12,480 bases of DNA from JBAWVR01 sp964583845 (GCA_964583845.1 CAZOXG010000028.1:1-12480); one strand, 5' to 3'. Positions 1 to 7,281 are shown, numbered from the stretch's first letter. Program-made: numbers and translations. Notes: generated by a model not told the origin, from the letters alone.

Positions 1-90
1 CTCGGGATTGCTCCCTAGGGGTCTATACGAACTTTGTAACTATAACAGATTCTGGATAATTGACAACAAGTTAATGAAATTGTCTTAAGA
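1..90 (+). other. Unassigned left edge, possibly the 3' end of a plus-strand gene
   Basis: No gene can be named here. Two plus-strand frames stay open from the window edge, one to a TAA at 57-59 (last residues GVYTNFVTITDSG) and one to a TAA at 86-88. The strong hairpin with a T-run just downstream implies that something transcribed rightwards ends here, so one of these may be the tail of a real protein. Eighteen to 28 codons are too few to identify a family or even to choose the frame. Confidence 0.2.
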
Positions 91-132
91 ATAGGCCGGG
101 TTTCGCCTTGCGAAACCCGGCCTATCTTTTTT
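91..132 (+). terminator. Rho-independent terminator
   Basis: A perfect 16-bp stem (ATAGGCCGGGTTTCGC at 91-106 with its complement at 110-125) closes on a 3-nt loop and is followed by CTTTTTT. The T-run is on the plus-strand side, so it mainly ends a plus-strand transcript entering from the left. Read from the minus strand the stem is followed only by TATTCTT, so it may also slow leftward transcription from rplI, but less efficiently. Confidence 0.85.
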
Positions 133-142
133 CCTTATACTG

Positions 143-164
143 TATACTTCATCCTTATACTATT
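143..164. repeat. Short TATAC-rich repeat, copy 1
   Basis: The stretch starts TATACTTCAT, has one variable base, then CTTATAC, a variable base and ATT. It matches the segment at 1931-1952 at about 20 of 22 positions. A further CTTATAC lies just before it (134-140), so the unit looks partly tandem. It overlaps the stop codon of rplI. The two copies flank the rplI-ctpA pair. Function unknown; chance similarity in AT-rich spacer DNA is possible. Confidence 0.45.
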
Positions 165-606
165 CCAACGGTTTAATTACCACCTTAAAACTAACTTTCT
201 TACTATGAGCCTCTACACTAACTACATGTTCACCAACTTCTTTCAAAGGTTTTTCTAACAGAATAAATTCAGGTAATAAATCAATGTGAGCTTGCTTCTT
301 TAATTCATCAATAATTTGTTCTTTATGAATTCCAGCGAACAAGTGACCCTTATCATTTGTCTTGCCAGAAATCTGTAAAACAGTCTCTTTGATAGCGATT
401 AGATTTTTATTTAAGATATCTTCATCAATTTTCTTAAACATTTCATCTTTTGCTCTCAAAGCGGTCATTTTTTTAAGATTTTCGGAACTAGCCACAATTG
501 CATCGCCATGTGGAATCAACATGTTTATAGCAAATCCATCTGCCACGTCTTTAACATCATATTTCTTACCAACCTTGCGAACTTCTTTCAGTAATATTAT
601 TTTCAT
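160..606 (-). CDS. rplI: 50S ribosomal protein bL9
   Basis: bL9 binds 23S rRNA at the base of the L1 stalk and reaches out from the large subunit; it helps keep the reading frame during translation. The 148 residues match the usual length. The N-terminal domain is clear: MKIILLKEVRKVGKKYDV, then DGFAINMLIPHGDAI, the conserved G-A-N-LIP segment that binds RNA. A charged connecting helix (about 45-70) and the C-terminal domain (ending FKVVIKP) follow. It lies 24 nt downstream of the S41 protease on the same strand, so the two may be co-transcribed, but a GATAAT hexamer 8 nt before the ATG suggests its own promoter. No Shine-Dalgarno is visible. Some CPR groups are known to lack bL9; this one keeps a complete copy. 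Confidence 0.96.
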   Translation of the reverse strand: MKIILLKEVRKVGKKYDVKDVADGFAINMLIPHGDAIVASSENLKKMTALRAKDEMFKKIDEDILNKNLIAIKETVLQISGKTNDKGHLFAGIHKEQIIDELKKQAHIDLLPEFILLEKPLKEVGEHVVSVEAHSKKVSFKVVIKPLE

Positions 607-614
607 TTTTGTAA

Positions 615-620
615 ATTATC
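615..620 (-). promoter_or_regulatory. Possible -10 box for rplI
   Basis: On the minus strand GATAAT lies 8 nt before the rplI ATG, inside the spacer after ctpA. No good -35 is seen at 16-18 nt. It is listed because the same box-to-start spacing recurs in front of other housekeeping genes in this window. It would give a nearly leaderless rplI message. Confidence 0.35.
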
Positions 621-630
621 TTTTAGTAAA

Positions 631-1863
631 TTACTTCATATTTTTAACAACATCAATAGCCTTATCGAGTTGTGGGTCACGTCCTTTTAGACGATCCTCC
701 TCAGTCATTTTTACCTCAAAATCAGGAATAAGTCCACTTTCAGAAATAGAGTAGTTATTAGGAGTATACCAACGAGCAACAGTTACTTTTAGGGTAGTAT
801 CGGCAGAAATATTTAATACTTCTTGAACAGAACCCTTACCAAAACTCTTTGTACCAACTAATTTTGCCAAACCATGATCGCGCAAGGCACCGGAAAGGAT
901 TTCTGAAGCCGAAGCAGAACCACCATCAATCAAAATCGCCATTTTCAATTTATCACTAAAGATATTATAACCCAAGCTTCGATGAACTTTTTCACCATAA
1001 GCTGTATTACCTTTTTCAGTCACAACAGTTTCGCCTATTGGAAGGAACCAACTAGCCATATTAACTGCTGCGTCAAGATAACCACCTGGATTTCCACGAA
1101 AATCTAAGACTAATTTATTAGAGCCAGAATCAACAAATTCCTTCAAGGCGTCTTTAAACAAGTCAGCGGATTTAGCGTAAAAATTATACAGATGGATTAC
1201 AAAGACATCACCTTTTTTCTCAGTGTCAACGGTCGGAATAGTGATGGTATCGCGAACAATTATTTTCTCTATTGCCTCACTTTTCCCTTCTCTATAGACA
1301 CTCAATTTAACTTCGGTTCCTTTTTTACCGCGAATAAGTTTAACGGCATCATCGACTGACATATCTCTCGTGCTAGTGCCATTAATGGTGATAATCTTGT
1401 CGCCAGGCATCATACCAGCTTTGAAAGCAGGAGTACCTTTAAGAGGCGCAATGACAGTTACAATACCATCTTTAATACCCACTTCCATACCAACGCCCTC
1501 AAAGTCGCCATTGATACTTTCATTAAAACTCTTAGCTTCAACTGGTGACATAAAAATAGTATAAGGATCACCATATGCACTAGCTAGACCTTTAACAGCA
1601 CCCCAGATTTTATCTTGATTATCTGGTTGTCCTTTTTTACCAACAAAATTACTTTGTAAAGTTTTCCAAGTTTCCCAGAATGGAGCCATATCCACAGTAC
1701 TACTACCAGTAAGTCCGGCCGCTATTAAATCATTGTTAATTACCGAAATACCTAAGCTCGGTCCTTTTTCTATGCCAACTTTATAACCAGTATAGTAAGC
1801 AGAAAAAACTATTACCAAACAAACAGCTACTAATAAATATGTTTTGAGAAGACTTTTTTTCAT
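631..1863 (-). CDS. ctpA: S41 family carboxy-terminal processing peptidase (CtpA/Prc-like)
   Basis: A membrane-anchored serine protease that trims or degrades extracytoplasmic proteins from their C-termini. In order: a positively charged start and one membrane segment or uncleaved signal (about 8-27), a linker, a PDZ domain (about 118-195, with GVGMEVGI and GMMPGDKIITING), and the S41 core. The core contains LDFRGNPGG (253-261), the nucleophile region GGSASASEI and GTKSFGKGSVQ. Matching the 25-residue Ser-Lys and 4-residue Lys-Gln spacing of CtpB/Prc gives Ser318, Lys343 and Gln347 as the catalytic set, all present. At 410 residues it is a typical short CtpA/CtpB rather than the long Prc form. 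GATAAT lies 8 nt before the ATG, with no Shine-Dalgarno. rplI follows on the same strand. Confidence 0.95.
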   Translation of the reverse strand: MKKSLLKTYLLVAVCLVIVFSAYYTGYKVGIEKGPSLGISVINNDLIAAGLTGSSTVDMAPFWETWKTLQSNFVGKKGQPDNQDKIWGAVKGLASAYGDPYTIFMSPVEAKSFNESINGDFEGVGMEVGIKDGIVTVIAPLKGTPAFKAGMMPGDKIITINGTSTRDMSVDDAVKLIRGKKGTEVKLSVYREGKSEAIEKIIVRDTITIPTVDTEKKGDVFVIHLYNFYAKSADLFKDALKEFVDSGSNKLVLDFRGNPGGYLDAAVNMASWFLPIGETVVTEKGNTAYGEKVHRSLGYNIFSDKLKMAILIDGGSASASEILSGALRDHGLAKLVGTKSFGKGSVQEVLNISADTTLKVTVARWYTPNNYSISESGLIPDFEVKMTEEDRLKGRDPQLDKAIDVVKNMK

Positions 1864-1871
1864 ACTCGAGT

Positions 1872-1900
1872 ATTATCGCAAAAAAAATGGTTCTGAGCAA
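1872..1900 (-). promoter_or_regulatory. Promoter of ctpA, probably giving a near-leaderless mRNA
   Basis: On the minus strand TTGCTC (1895-1900), a 17-nt spacer containing a run of eight T, and GATAAT (1872-1877). Only 8 nt separate the -10 from the ATG at 1863, so initiation 6-8 nt downstream would leave at most a couple of untranslated bases. Confidence 0.6.
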
Positions 1901-1930
1901 ATATTTTCCTTGGTGTTCATACTATATACA

Positions 1931-1952
1931 TATACTTCATACTTATACCATT
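1931..1952. repeat. Short TATAC-rich repeat, copy 2
   Basis: Second copy of the TATACTTCAT/CTTATAC motif (copy 1 at 143-164). A related half unit, TTCATACTATATACATATAC, lies immediately upstream (1917-1936), giving an approximate 20-nt periodicity. It sits between the divergent ctpA and corA-like promoters, where a protein-binding role is possible but unproven. Confidence 0.4.
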
Positions 1953-1960
1953 ACTTTACC

Positions 1961-1989
1961 TTGTCGATAGAAAGCAAAAAAGCTATAAT
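1961..1989 (+). promoter_or_regulatory. Promoter of the corA-like/cysS operon
   Basis: TTGTCG (1961-1966), a 17-nt spacer and a perfect TATAAT (1984-1989). The ATG follows after 9 nt, so the transcript should start within about three bases of the start codon. No Shine-Dalgarno is present. Confidence 0.7.
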
Positions 1990-1998
1990 AAACGTAGT

Positions 1999-2916
1999 AT
2001 GATCAAAAAATATACAAACCAGAATCTAACCTGGGTTGATGTCGAAAATCCAACCAAAGAAGAGGTTAGTAGTTTAATGAGTGAATTCAACCTTGATCCT
2101 GAAAACGCTCAGGAAATGGCTATGCCGACTTACAAGCCAAAAGTAATGTCCTATAGTAATTATATCTACCTAATATTACATTTTCCCGCCTTCAAACACT
2201 CTCACAATGAGGAGCACAAACACGAAATAGATTTTGTAATAGGAAAGAATTTTTTGATTACCACACGTTATACCTCCATTGATCAGATGGATAAGATTTC
2301 AAAGATTTTTGAAGTAAACACTATGTTAGAAAAAACTTCTTTTGCTGGTGCTTCCGGAGTTGGATTATTTTACTTTGTACTTAAAGAACTTTTTAAATCA
2401 TTAGAAGATGAGATTGATTTTATTGGTGATTCCCTTAAAAATATTGAACGTAAAGTATTTTCTGGACAAGAAAAACATATGGTTATGGCATTGTCTAAAG
2501 TGAGTCGAAACTTATTGGATTTCAAAAGTACCGTCAACTCCCAAAGTGACACTATGGCAGATCTAGAAAAAATTGGTATTGGAATATTTGGTAAAGAAAT
2601 ACACTATTATCTAAGCGATTTAACTAGCGAACACTATAAAATTGGACAGATGTTAGAAAAGGATATTAATTTACTTCAAGAGCTTCGTGAGACCAATAAC
2701 TCATTACTCTCCACAAAACAAAGTGAGATAATGAAAACGTTAACCATCATTACTTTTATTGTGATGCCTTTTACAATAATAAATAGTTTTTTTCAAATTT
2801 ACGCGGAAAATACTCCAATACTAGGAATGGAATATGATTGGTACATCATTGTACTCAGTGAACTTGTTGTGGTCTTTATTACCTTCTTCTATGCCCGCCA
2901 TCGTAAATGGTTCTAA
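1999..2916 (+). CDS. CorA-like divalent-cation transporter homologue lacking the GMN motif
   Basis: A member of the CorA/MIT (Mg2+/Co2+) transporter superfamily. The long cytoplasmic alpha/beta and helical N-terminal part (about 1-245) includes the typical ENPTKEE start region and IDFVIGKNFLITTR. Two C-terminal membrane helices follow (about 246-268 and 281-299), and the protein ends in the usual basic tail ARHRKWF. Length (305) is normal. The odd point is the selectivity signature. CorA proteins nearly always have Y-G-M-N at the end of TM1; aligned on MPFTII (MPLTLI in typical CorA), this protein has Q266-I267-Y268. It may therefore carry another ion or have lost transport. It starts the cysS operon, with cysS 6 nt downstream. 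Fold assignment is confident; substrate is unknown. Confidence 0.88.
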   Translation: MIKKYTNQNLTWVDVENPTKEEVSSLMSEFNLDPENAQEMAMPTYKPKVMSYSNYIYLILHFPAFKHSHNEEHKHEIDFVIGKNFLITTRYTSIDQMDKISKIFEVNTMLEKTSFAGASGVGLFYFVLKELFKSLEDEIDFIGDSLKNIERKVFSGQEKHMVMALSKVSRNLLDFKSTVNSQSDTMADLEKIGIGIFGKEIHYYLSDLTSEHYKIGQMLEKDINLLQELRETNNSLLSTKQSEIMKTLTIITFIVMPFTIINSFFQIYAENTPILGMEYDWYIIVLSELVVVFITFFYARHRKWF

Positions 2917-2922
2917 AACAAT

Positions 2923-4359
2923 ATGTTCAATATATTCAAAAAAAAGACTGAGTCTGAAACTAGCGATTTGTATCTTTTCAATACCATGTCTGGCAAGAAG
3001 GAGTTATTTAAACCTCGCCACATAAACAAGGTTGGTTTATATACTTGTGGTCCAACAGTCTATAGTTATCAACATTTAGGTAATATGCGCGCCTATATAG
3101 CCGAAGATATTCTTAAAAGAACTTTGGCCTACAATGGTTACCAAGTTAATCATGTAATGAATATTACAGATGTTGGCCATTTAACTGGTGACCGTGATAT
3201 GGGTGAAGACAAGCTCGAAAAGAAAGCTTCTGCTGAAGGCAAAACCGCTTGGGAAATTTCTGATTATTATACAAGATTATTCAAGGAGGATATTAAAAAA
3301 CTTAATGTAATTTACCCGAATATATTTTGTAAGGCGACGGATCATATAGCTGAACAGATAGAACTGATTAAAAGACTTCAAGATAATAATCTAACCTATC
3401 GAACAAGCGATGGTATCTACTTTGACACTGCCAAGTTTCCCGACTATGGGGCTTTAAGCCACCAAAAACTTGAAGATTTGAGAGAAGGTGCACGAGTAGA
3501 AATCAATGAAGAAAAAAAGAACCCGACAGACTTTGCTCTTTGGAAATTTTCTCCATCTAATATTAAGCGCCAGATGGAATGGAACTCACCTTGGGGCATT
3601 GGCTTCCCTGGTTGGCATATTGAATGTTCAGCGATGAGTATGAAATATCTAGGTGAACAATTTGATATCCATTGTGGTGGAATTGATCATATTCCTCTCC
3701 ATCATACCAATGAGATTGCACAAACAGAAGGAGCTACCGGAAAGAAACCTTGGGTTAATTACTGGTTTCATGTTGAATTCTTAAACTTTGCCGGCGGTAA
3801 AAAAATCTCTAAAAGTGCTGGTCATATCGTAACCTTGGACAACACCTATATAGAAAAAGGTTTTAGTCCACTTGCTCATCGTTATGCTTGTCTTACTACC
3901 AGTTATCATAAACCGATGGAATGGAGTGAAGAGTCATTTATCAGTGCTACGAATGGATACAATAACCTCATAGAAAAAGTTAAAAAAGTTGGTAAAAAAG
4001 TTGGTTCTGTAAATATCGAATATAAAAATAATTTTCTAATAGCGATCAATGATGATTTAAATGTTACCAAAGCTTTGGCCGTAACCCAAGAAGTATTAAA
4101 ATCAAATATTTCTAATGAAGACAAATTGGCGACTGTTTTAGATTTTGATCAAGTATTGGGTCTAGGTTTTGAACAGGCCATCAAAGATGATGTTTTGCCA
4201 GAAAAAATACCTGATGAAATTGGTCTTCTTTTAGCTCAAAGACAAGAAGCTAGAGTAGATAAAAACTGGTTAGAATCAGACCGAATTCGCGATGAAATAC
4301 AAAATCATGGTTGGACAGTAAAAGATACAACAGACGGTCAGCAAGTAACAAAAATATAA
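2923..4359 (+). CDS. cysS: Cysteinyl-tRNA synthetase
   Basis: Class I synthetase that charges tRNA-Cys with cysteine in the cytoplasm. The HIGH motif is HLGN (51-54) within TCGPTVYSYQHLGNMR, and the KMSKS loop is KISKS (294-298). All four zinc ligands that select cysteine are present: Cys42, Cys235 (in GWHIECSAM), His260 and Glu264 (in LHHTNEIAQTE). The C-terminal DALR-type helical domain and tail (about 350-478) follow. At 478 residues it is close to the 461 of the E. coli enzyme, with about 14 extra lysine-rich residues at the N-terminus before the conserved LYLFNTMSGKKE. It begins 6 nt after the corA-like stop with no Shine-Dalgarno, suggesting co-transcription and perhaps translational coupling. 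A bidirectional terminator follows the stop. Confidence 0.97.
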   Translation: MFNIFKKKTESETSDLYLFNTMSGKKELFKPRHINKVGLYTCGPTVYSYQHLGNMRAYIAEDILKRTLAYNGYQVNHVMNITDVGHLTGDRDMGEDKLEKKASAEGKTAWEISDYYTRLFKEDIKKLNVIYPNIFCKATDHIAEQIELIKRLQDNNLTYRTSDGIYFDTAKFPDYGALSHQKLEDLREGARVEINEEKKNPTDFALWKFSPSNIKRQMEWNSPWGIGFPGWHIECSAMSMKYLGEQFDIHCGGIDHIPLHHTNEIAQTEGATGKKPWVNYWFHVEFLNFAGGKKISKSAGHIVTLDNTYIEKGFSPLAHRYACLTTSYHKPMEWSEESFISATNGYNNLIEKVKKVGKKVGSVNIEYKNNFLIAINDDLNVTKALAVTQEVLKSNISNEDKLATVLDFDQVLGLGFEQAIKDDVLPEKIPDEIGLLLAQRQEARVDKNWLESDRIRDEIQNHGWTVKDTTDGQQVTKI

Positions 4360-4365
4360 AAAATG

Positions 4366-4397
4366 CGCCGGACGAGAAATACTCGCCCGGCGTTTTT
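4366..4397. terminator. Bidirectional terminator between cysS and the 4396-4875 gene
   Basis: The stem CGCCGG-A-CGAG (4366-4376) pairs with CTCG-C-CCGGCG (4382-4392 region) with one A.C mismatch and a short loop. It is flanked by an A-run on the left and TTTTT (4393-4397) on the right, so it works in both directions for the convergent genes. The right T-run overlaps the TAA stop of the minus-strand gene. Confidence 0.85.
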
Positions 4398-4875
4398 AAA
4401 ACTGACTTACAATGAACATGGTCTCCGGCGGCTGTACTGCAAACTTATCACTAGATAAGATTTCTACAGTTACCGTTTTACCACTATCCTTCTTTAAAAG
4501 ACAAACCCTAAGCAAGGTCTTATCTTTATCAGAATTCAAGACAGTAATTGTATTGGGAAGATTGGTACAGACTTTATTGCCTTGTCCAGGCTTAAGAATT
4601 ACATCATCCTTATCAGAAAAACCAAACCTCACGACAACCACCTCTTTGCTTTTGTTCACCACTTTAAACATCACTGTCATGAAAATGACGTGTCTAACAG
4701 TGCCAACTGCCGAAAAGCAGATGATGAAGAGAAAGATAATACCAATAAAAACCGTTAGCCACAGCAGGCCAATCAGGTCACTCTGACTGTGGTTCGCAAA
4801 TTTCACCATCTGAATCATGGCAATGCCACAAAGTAACCAGACGACTACACCAAAGAGCACAACCGAGATTTTCAT
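4396..4875 (-). CDS. Small two-helix membrane protein of unknown function
   Basis: Not recognised. The protein has 159 residues with two hydrophobic helices (about 3-24 and 34-58, perhaps extending to 70). A soluble C-terminal part (about 71-159) follows, rich in beta-forming residues (KEVVVVRFGF, DVILKPGQGNKV, KTVTVEIL), which could be a small beta-sandwich on one face of the membrane. The frame is open further upstream to an ATG at 4953, but that codon lies in the -10 region of a strong promoter. The ATG at 4875 has GGAGG six nt upstream, so 4875 is chosen. It is a single-gene unit converging on cysS, with a possible operator over the -35. No catalytic motif is visible. Confidence 0.8.
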   Translation of the reverse strand: MKISVVLFGVVVWLLCGIAMIQMVKFANHSQSDLIGLLWLTVFIGIIFLFIICFSAVGTVRHVIFMTVMFKVVNKSKEVVVVRFGFSDKDDVILKPGQGNKVCTNLPNTITVLNSDKDKTLLRVCLLKKDSGKTVTVEILSSDKFAVQPPETMFIVSQF

Positions 4876-4880
4876 AAGAC

Positions 4881-4885
4881 CCTCC
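4881..4885 (-). promoter_or_regulatory. Strong Shine-Dalgarno that fixes the start at 4875
   Basis: On the minus strand TTGGAGGGTCTT precedes the ATG, with GGAGG 5-6 nt from the start codon. This decides against the longer 185-residue reading, whose first codons fall within the promoter. Confidence 0.85.
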
Positions 4886-4943
4886 AATTTTTGTTTTGAG
4901 TTTACTGCAACACACAGAAAACCCATAAGAACATTCGTAGTGT

Positions 4944-4972
4944 ATAATAACATTTATTGACTTATTAGTCAA
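4944..4972 (-). promoter_or_regulatory. Promoter with palindromic operator-like site over the -35
   Basis: On the minus strand TTGACT (4967-4972), a 17-nt spacer and TATTAT (4944-4949), preceded by TG one base away as in extended -10 promoters. TTGACTTATTAGTCAA (4957-4972) is an inverted repeat of 6-bp arms with a 4-nt centre that contains the -35 hexamer. A regulator bound there would block the promoter. It predicts a leader of about 60 nt. Confidence 0.7.
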
Positions 4973-5083
4973 TTTTTATTGTATTCAATATGCTTACTTT
5001 TTTCAACAAAACCCACCGTTTAAGACTAAGAAATCAGTCTATTTTTGTCCCCAGTTTAAACACACTTTCTCCCCTTTTTGAAT

Positions 5084-5112
5084 TTGTGCTACCTAGATAA
5101 AAAATGTAAAAT
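5084..5112 (+). promoter_or_regulatory. Probable promoter of dnaB-recR
   Basis: TTGTGC (5084-5089), a 17-nt spacer and TAAAAT (5107-5112). The -10 matches consensus at five of six bases and the -35 is weak. It would give a leader of about 23 nt before the ATG at 5142. Positions 4973-5083 hold nothing else clear beyond a weak 5-bp hairpin. Confidence 0.45.
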
Positions 5113-5141
5113 TGTCTCTGTTAATCATTAATACAAAAATC

Positions 5142-6509
5142 ATGAGTGTCCGAATTCCGCCACAAAATGTTGAGTCTGAAAAAGCCCTGCTAGGGTCTAT
5201 TATGCTACGTCCTGATTCTCTTAATGATGTTCTAGACCTAGTCCGAGCCGAATCTTTCTATTCCGAAAAACATCGCAGTATTTTTAAGACAATGGTTGAT
5301 CTTAGTAGTAAAGGTGATCCGATTGATCTTCTTACTGTTTCCAGTCGTTTGAAAGAAAATTCTAGATTAGATCAAATTGGTGGCAATACTTACCTAACTG
5401 AGCTTATCAATATGGTGCCATCGTCGGCCAATATTGAATACTACGGAAAAATTGTCCAGAAAAAATATATGATGAGACAGATTATTGAAGCCTCTGAACA
5501 TATTTGTAATCTTGGCTATGATGAAGCATGCGAATTGGAATCAATGTTGGAGGATGCTGAGAAAACTATTTTTGAAGTTACTCATTCAGCTGGGGGTAAT
5601 GGAAAATTTATTGAAATGAAAGAAGCCTTGGGTGAAGCTTGGGATCGTTGGGAAAAACTTCACAATTCTCCAGATGGCTATCGTGGTATTCCGACTGGCT
5701 TTAAACAACTTGACGACACCCTTTCCGGTTTACAAAAATCTGACTTGATTATTCTAGCTGCCCGCCCTTCGATGGGTAAAACTTCTTTGGCGATGGATAT
5801 TGCTCGTCAGGCTGCCACCAAACACAATGCCAAAGTTGCCATTTTCTCTCTGGAAATGTCCAGTCAACAATTAGTTGACCGTATGGTATCAGCCGAATCT
5901 CGCGTTGATGCATGGAAACTTCGCACTGGCAAGATGACTATGGACAATGACTTTGAAAAACTTCGTGAAGCCTTGGAACCCTTATCCCGTGCTCCTATTT
6001 TTGTTGATGACAAACCAGGGGCAACTATTCAAAAAATGCGTAGTACCGTTCGACGCCTGCAAGCTGAAAAAGGAGTGGACTTGATTGTGGTGGACTACTT
6101 ACAACTCATAACTCCGACCAAAACCAAAAGTGATAATGTTGTTCAACAAATCACCGAAATCTCCCGCGATCTTAAAAATATGGCGCGCGAATTTAATGTA
6201 CCAGTTTTGGCTCTTTCCCAGCTCTCTCGTGCCGTGGAGCAACGTGGTGGTCGCCCTCGTCTTTCCGACTTGCGTGACTCAGGTTCTATTGAACAGGACG
6301 CCGACGTGGTTATGTTCATCCACCGTGAACAAAATGATGAAGGGGGTGGCCGTAAAATGAACGCTGAAATTTTGATAGAAAAACACCGTAATGGTCCAAC
6401 AGGTAAAGTCGATCTATTCTTTGATTCAAATCGTTCCACTTTCTTGTCGATTGATAAAAATGGTATGGGCCCAGATGGCCAACCAACGGGCGGTATGGGA
6501 TCATTCTAA
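5142..6509 (+). CDS. dnaB: Replicative DNA helicase DnaB
   Basis: Hexameric 5'-3' helicase that unwinds the fork ahead of DNA polymerase III. The N-terminal primase-interacting domain begins RIPPQNVESEKALLGSIML (about 4-110). The RecA-like ATPase follows (about 180-440), with Walker A ARPSMGKTS (207-215), catalytic glutamate in SLEMS (Glu238), Walker B VDLIVVDYLQL (312-322, Asp318) and the arginine-finger segment RLSDLRDSGSIEQDAD (373-388). No intein interrupts the Walker motifs. The tail is glycine-rich. The frame is open a further 10 codons to a TTG at 5112, but the family starts right at M-x-x-R-I-P-P-Q, so ATG 5142 is chosen. No Shine-Dalgarno is visible. The 455-residue length is normal. 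recR follows after 15 nt. Confidence 0.97.
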   Translation: MSVRIPPQNVESEKALLGSIMLRPDSLNDVLDLVRAESFYSEKHRSIFKTMVDLSSKGDPIDLLTVSSRLKENSRLDQIGGNTYLTELINMVPSSANIEYYGKIVQKKYMMRQIIEASEHICNLGYDEACELESMLEDAEKTIFEVTHSAGGNGKFIEMKEALGEAWDRWEKLHNSPDGYRGIPTGFKQLDDTLSGLQKSDLIILAARPSMGKTSLAMDIARQAATKHNAKVAIFSLEMSSQQLVDRMVSAESRVDAWKLRTGKMTMDNDFEKLREALEPLSRAPIFVDDKPGATIQKMRSTVRRLQAEKGVDLIVVDYLQLITPTKTKSDNVVQQITEISRDLKNMAREFNVPVLALSQLSRAVEQRGGRPRLSDLRDSGSIEQDADVVMFIHREQNDEGGGRKMNAEILIEKHRNGPTGKVDLFFDSNRSTFLSIDKNGMGPDGQPTGGMGSF

Positions 6510-6524
6510 TTAGTCAGTATTTCT

Positions 6525-7154
6525 ATGAACACGATACAACAATTAACAAAAATATTTTCTGAATTTCCTGGCATTGGCCCGCGACAGGCCAAGCGTTTTG
6601 TTTATTATCTTCTTTCCCGGAACGGAAACTATATTGAACAGCTTTGTTCCCTACTGATGGAACTAAAAAAGGAAATATCTGTTTGCGAAGAATGCTTTCG
6701 CTATTTCCCCCAGGGACGCACAGTGAACAGTCTCTGTGATATTTGTCGTAGCGCTAATCGAGATGTCTCTCAATTAATGATTGTAGGTCGCGACGTTGAT
6801 TTCGAAAACATTGAAAAAAGCCATTTCTGGAATGGGCGTTATTTTATCTTGGGTGGTAATGTACCTATTCTTGAAAAAAATCCTGAGTTGAAAATTAGAC
6901 TAAACGAAATGCTGATACAGGTAGAAAAACGAGGTTTAAATGGTTTGAGCGAAATCGTACTTGGACTAAGCGCTAATCCCGAAGGTGAATACACAGGCCA
7001 ATATGTAAGACAAGCCTTGTCTTCCCTTTGTGATAAATACAAGATAAAAATCTCAGTACTTGGTCGTGGTCTTTCTACTGGAACAGAGTTGGAATATTCC
7101 GACCCTGATACCATCAAAAATGCCTTATTGAATCGTCACCAGGGTAACTTTTAG
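6525..7154 (+). CDS. recR: Recombination mediator protein RecR
   Basis: RecR works with RecF/RecO to load RecA on gapped DNA during repair. Domains in order: helix-hairpin-helix FPGIGPRQAKRF (14-25), a four-cysteine zinc finger (Cys54, Cys57, Cys71, Cys74), a Toprim domain (about 83-190) and the C-terminal segment GTELEYSDPDTIKNAL. Length (209) is normal. One unusual residue: the Toprim strand usually reads V-V-E, but here it is I-V-G-R-D, placing Gly88 where the conserved Glu is expected. RecR is not known to be catalytic, so this may be tolerated. It sits 15 nt after dnaB with no Shine-Dalgarno and is probably co-transcribed. No clear terminator hairpin follows the TAG. Confidence 0.95.
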   Translation: MNTIQQLTKIFSEFPGIGPRQAKRFVYYLLSRNGNYIEQLCSLLMELKKEISVCEECFRYFPQGRTVNSLCDICRSANRDVSQLMIVGRDVDFENIEKSHFWNGRYFILGGNVPILEKNPELKIRLNEMLIQVEKRGLNGLSEIVLGLSANPEGEYTGQYVRQALSSLCDKYKIKISVLGRGLSTGTELEYSDPDTIKNALLNRHQGNF

Positions 7155-7189
7155 AAATTTTTTACAAGAAAATAGACCACATTTTTTCT

Positions 7190-7218
7190 TTTACTCAAAA
7201 GCGTAAAAATGTTATTCT
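7190..7218 (+). promoter_or_regulatory. Promoter of the 7282-7731 gene
   Basis: TTTACT (7190-7195), a 17-nt spacer ending ATGT and TATTCT (7213-7218). The AAATGTTATT core is shared with the promoter at 4944-4972. The 8-bp palindrome TTCCGGAA (7221-7228) lies at the expected transcription start. The leader would be about 57 nt. Confidence 0.55.
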
Positions 7219-7281
7219 GATTCCGGAATGAACCCATAACTAGGTTTAGTAGCAAAACAGACAAACTTTTGGAGGTGCTAA

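Noticed and set aside
1..90. End of a structured RNA gene (tmRNA, RNase P RNA or tRNA)
   Set aside because: No T-arm, acceptor stem or CCA-like end is present; too short to support any RNA family.
4876..4953. Longer N-terminus for the small membrane protein (ATG at 4953)
   Set aside because: The upstream ATG falls in the promoter -10 region, and the ATG at 4875 has a strong GGAGG site.
5023..5047. Terminator upstream of dnaB (AGACT/AGTCT hairpin then ATTTTTG)
   Set aside because: Only a 5-bp AT-rich stem with an 8-nt loop, and no plus-strand gene ends nearby; too weak to call.
6143..6504. Open frames on the minus strand opposite dnaB
   Set aside because: They lie wholly within dnaB, have no ribosome binding site, and read as arginine/proline-rich shadow translation of a strongly conserved gene.
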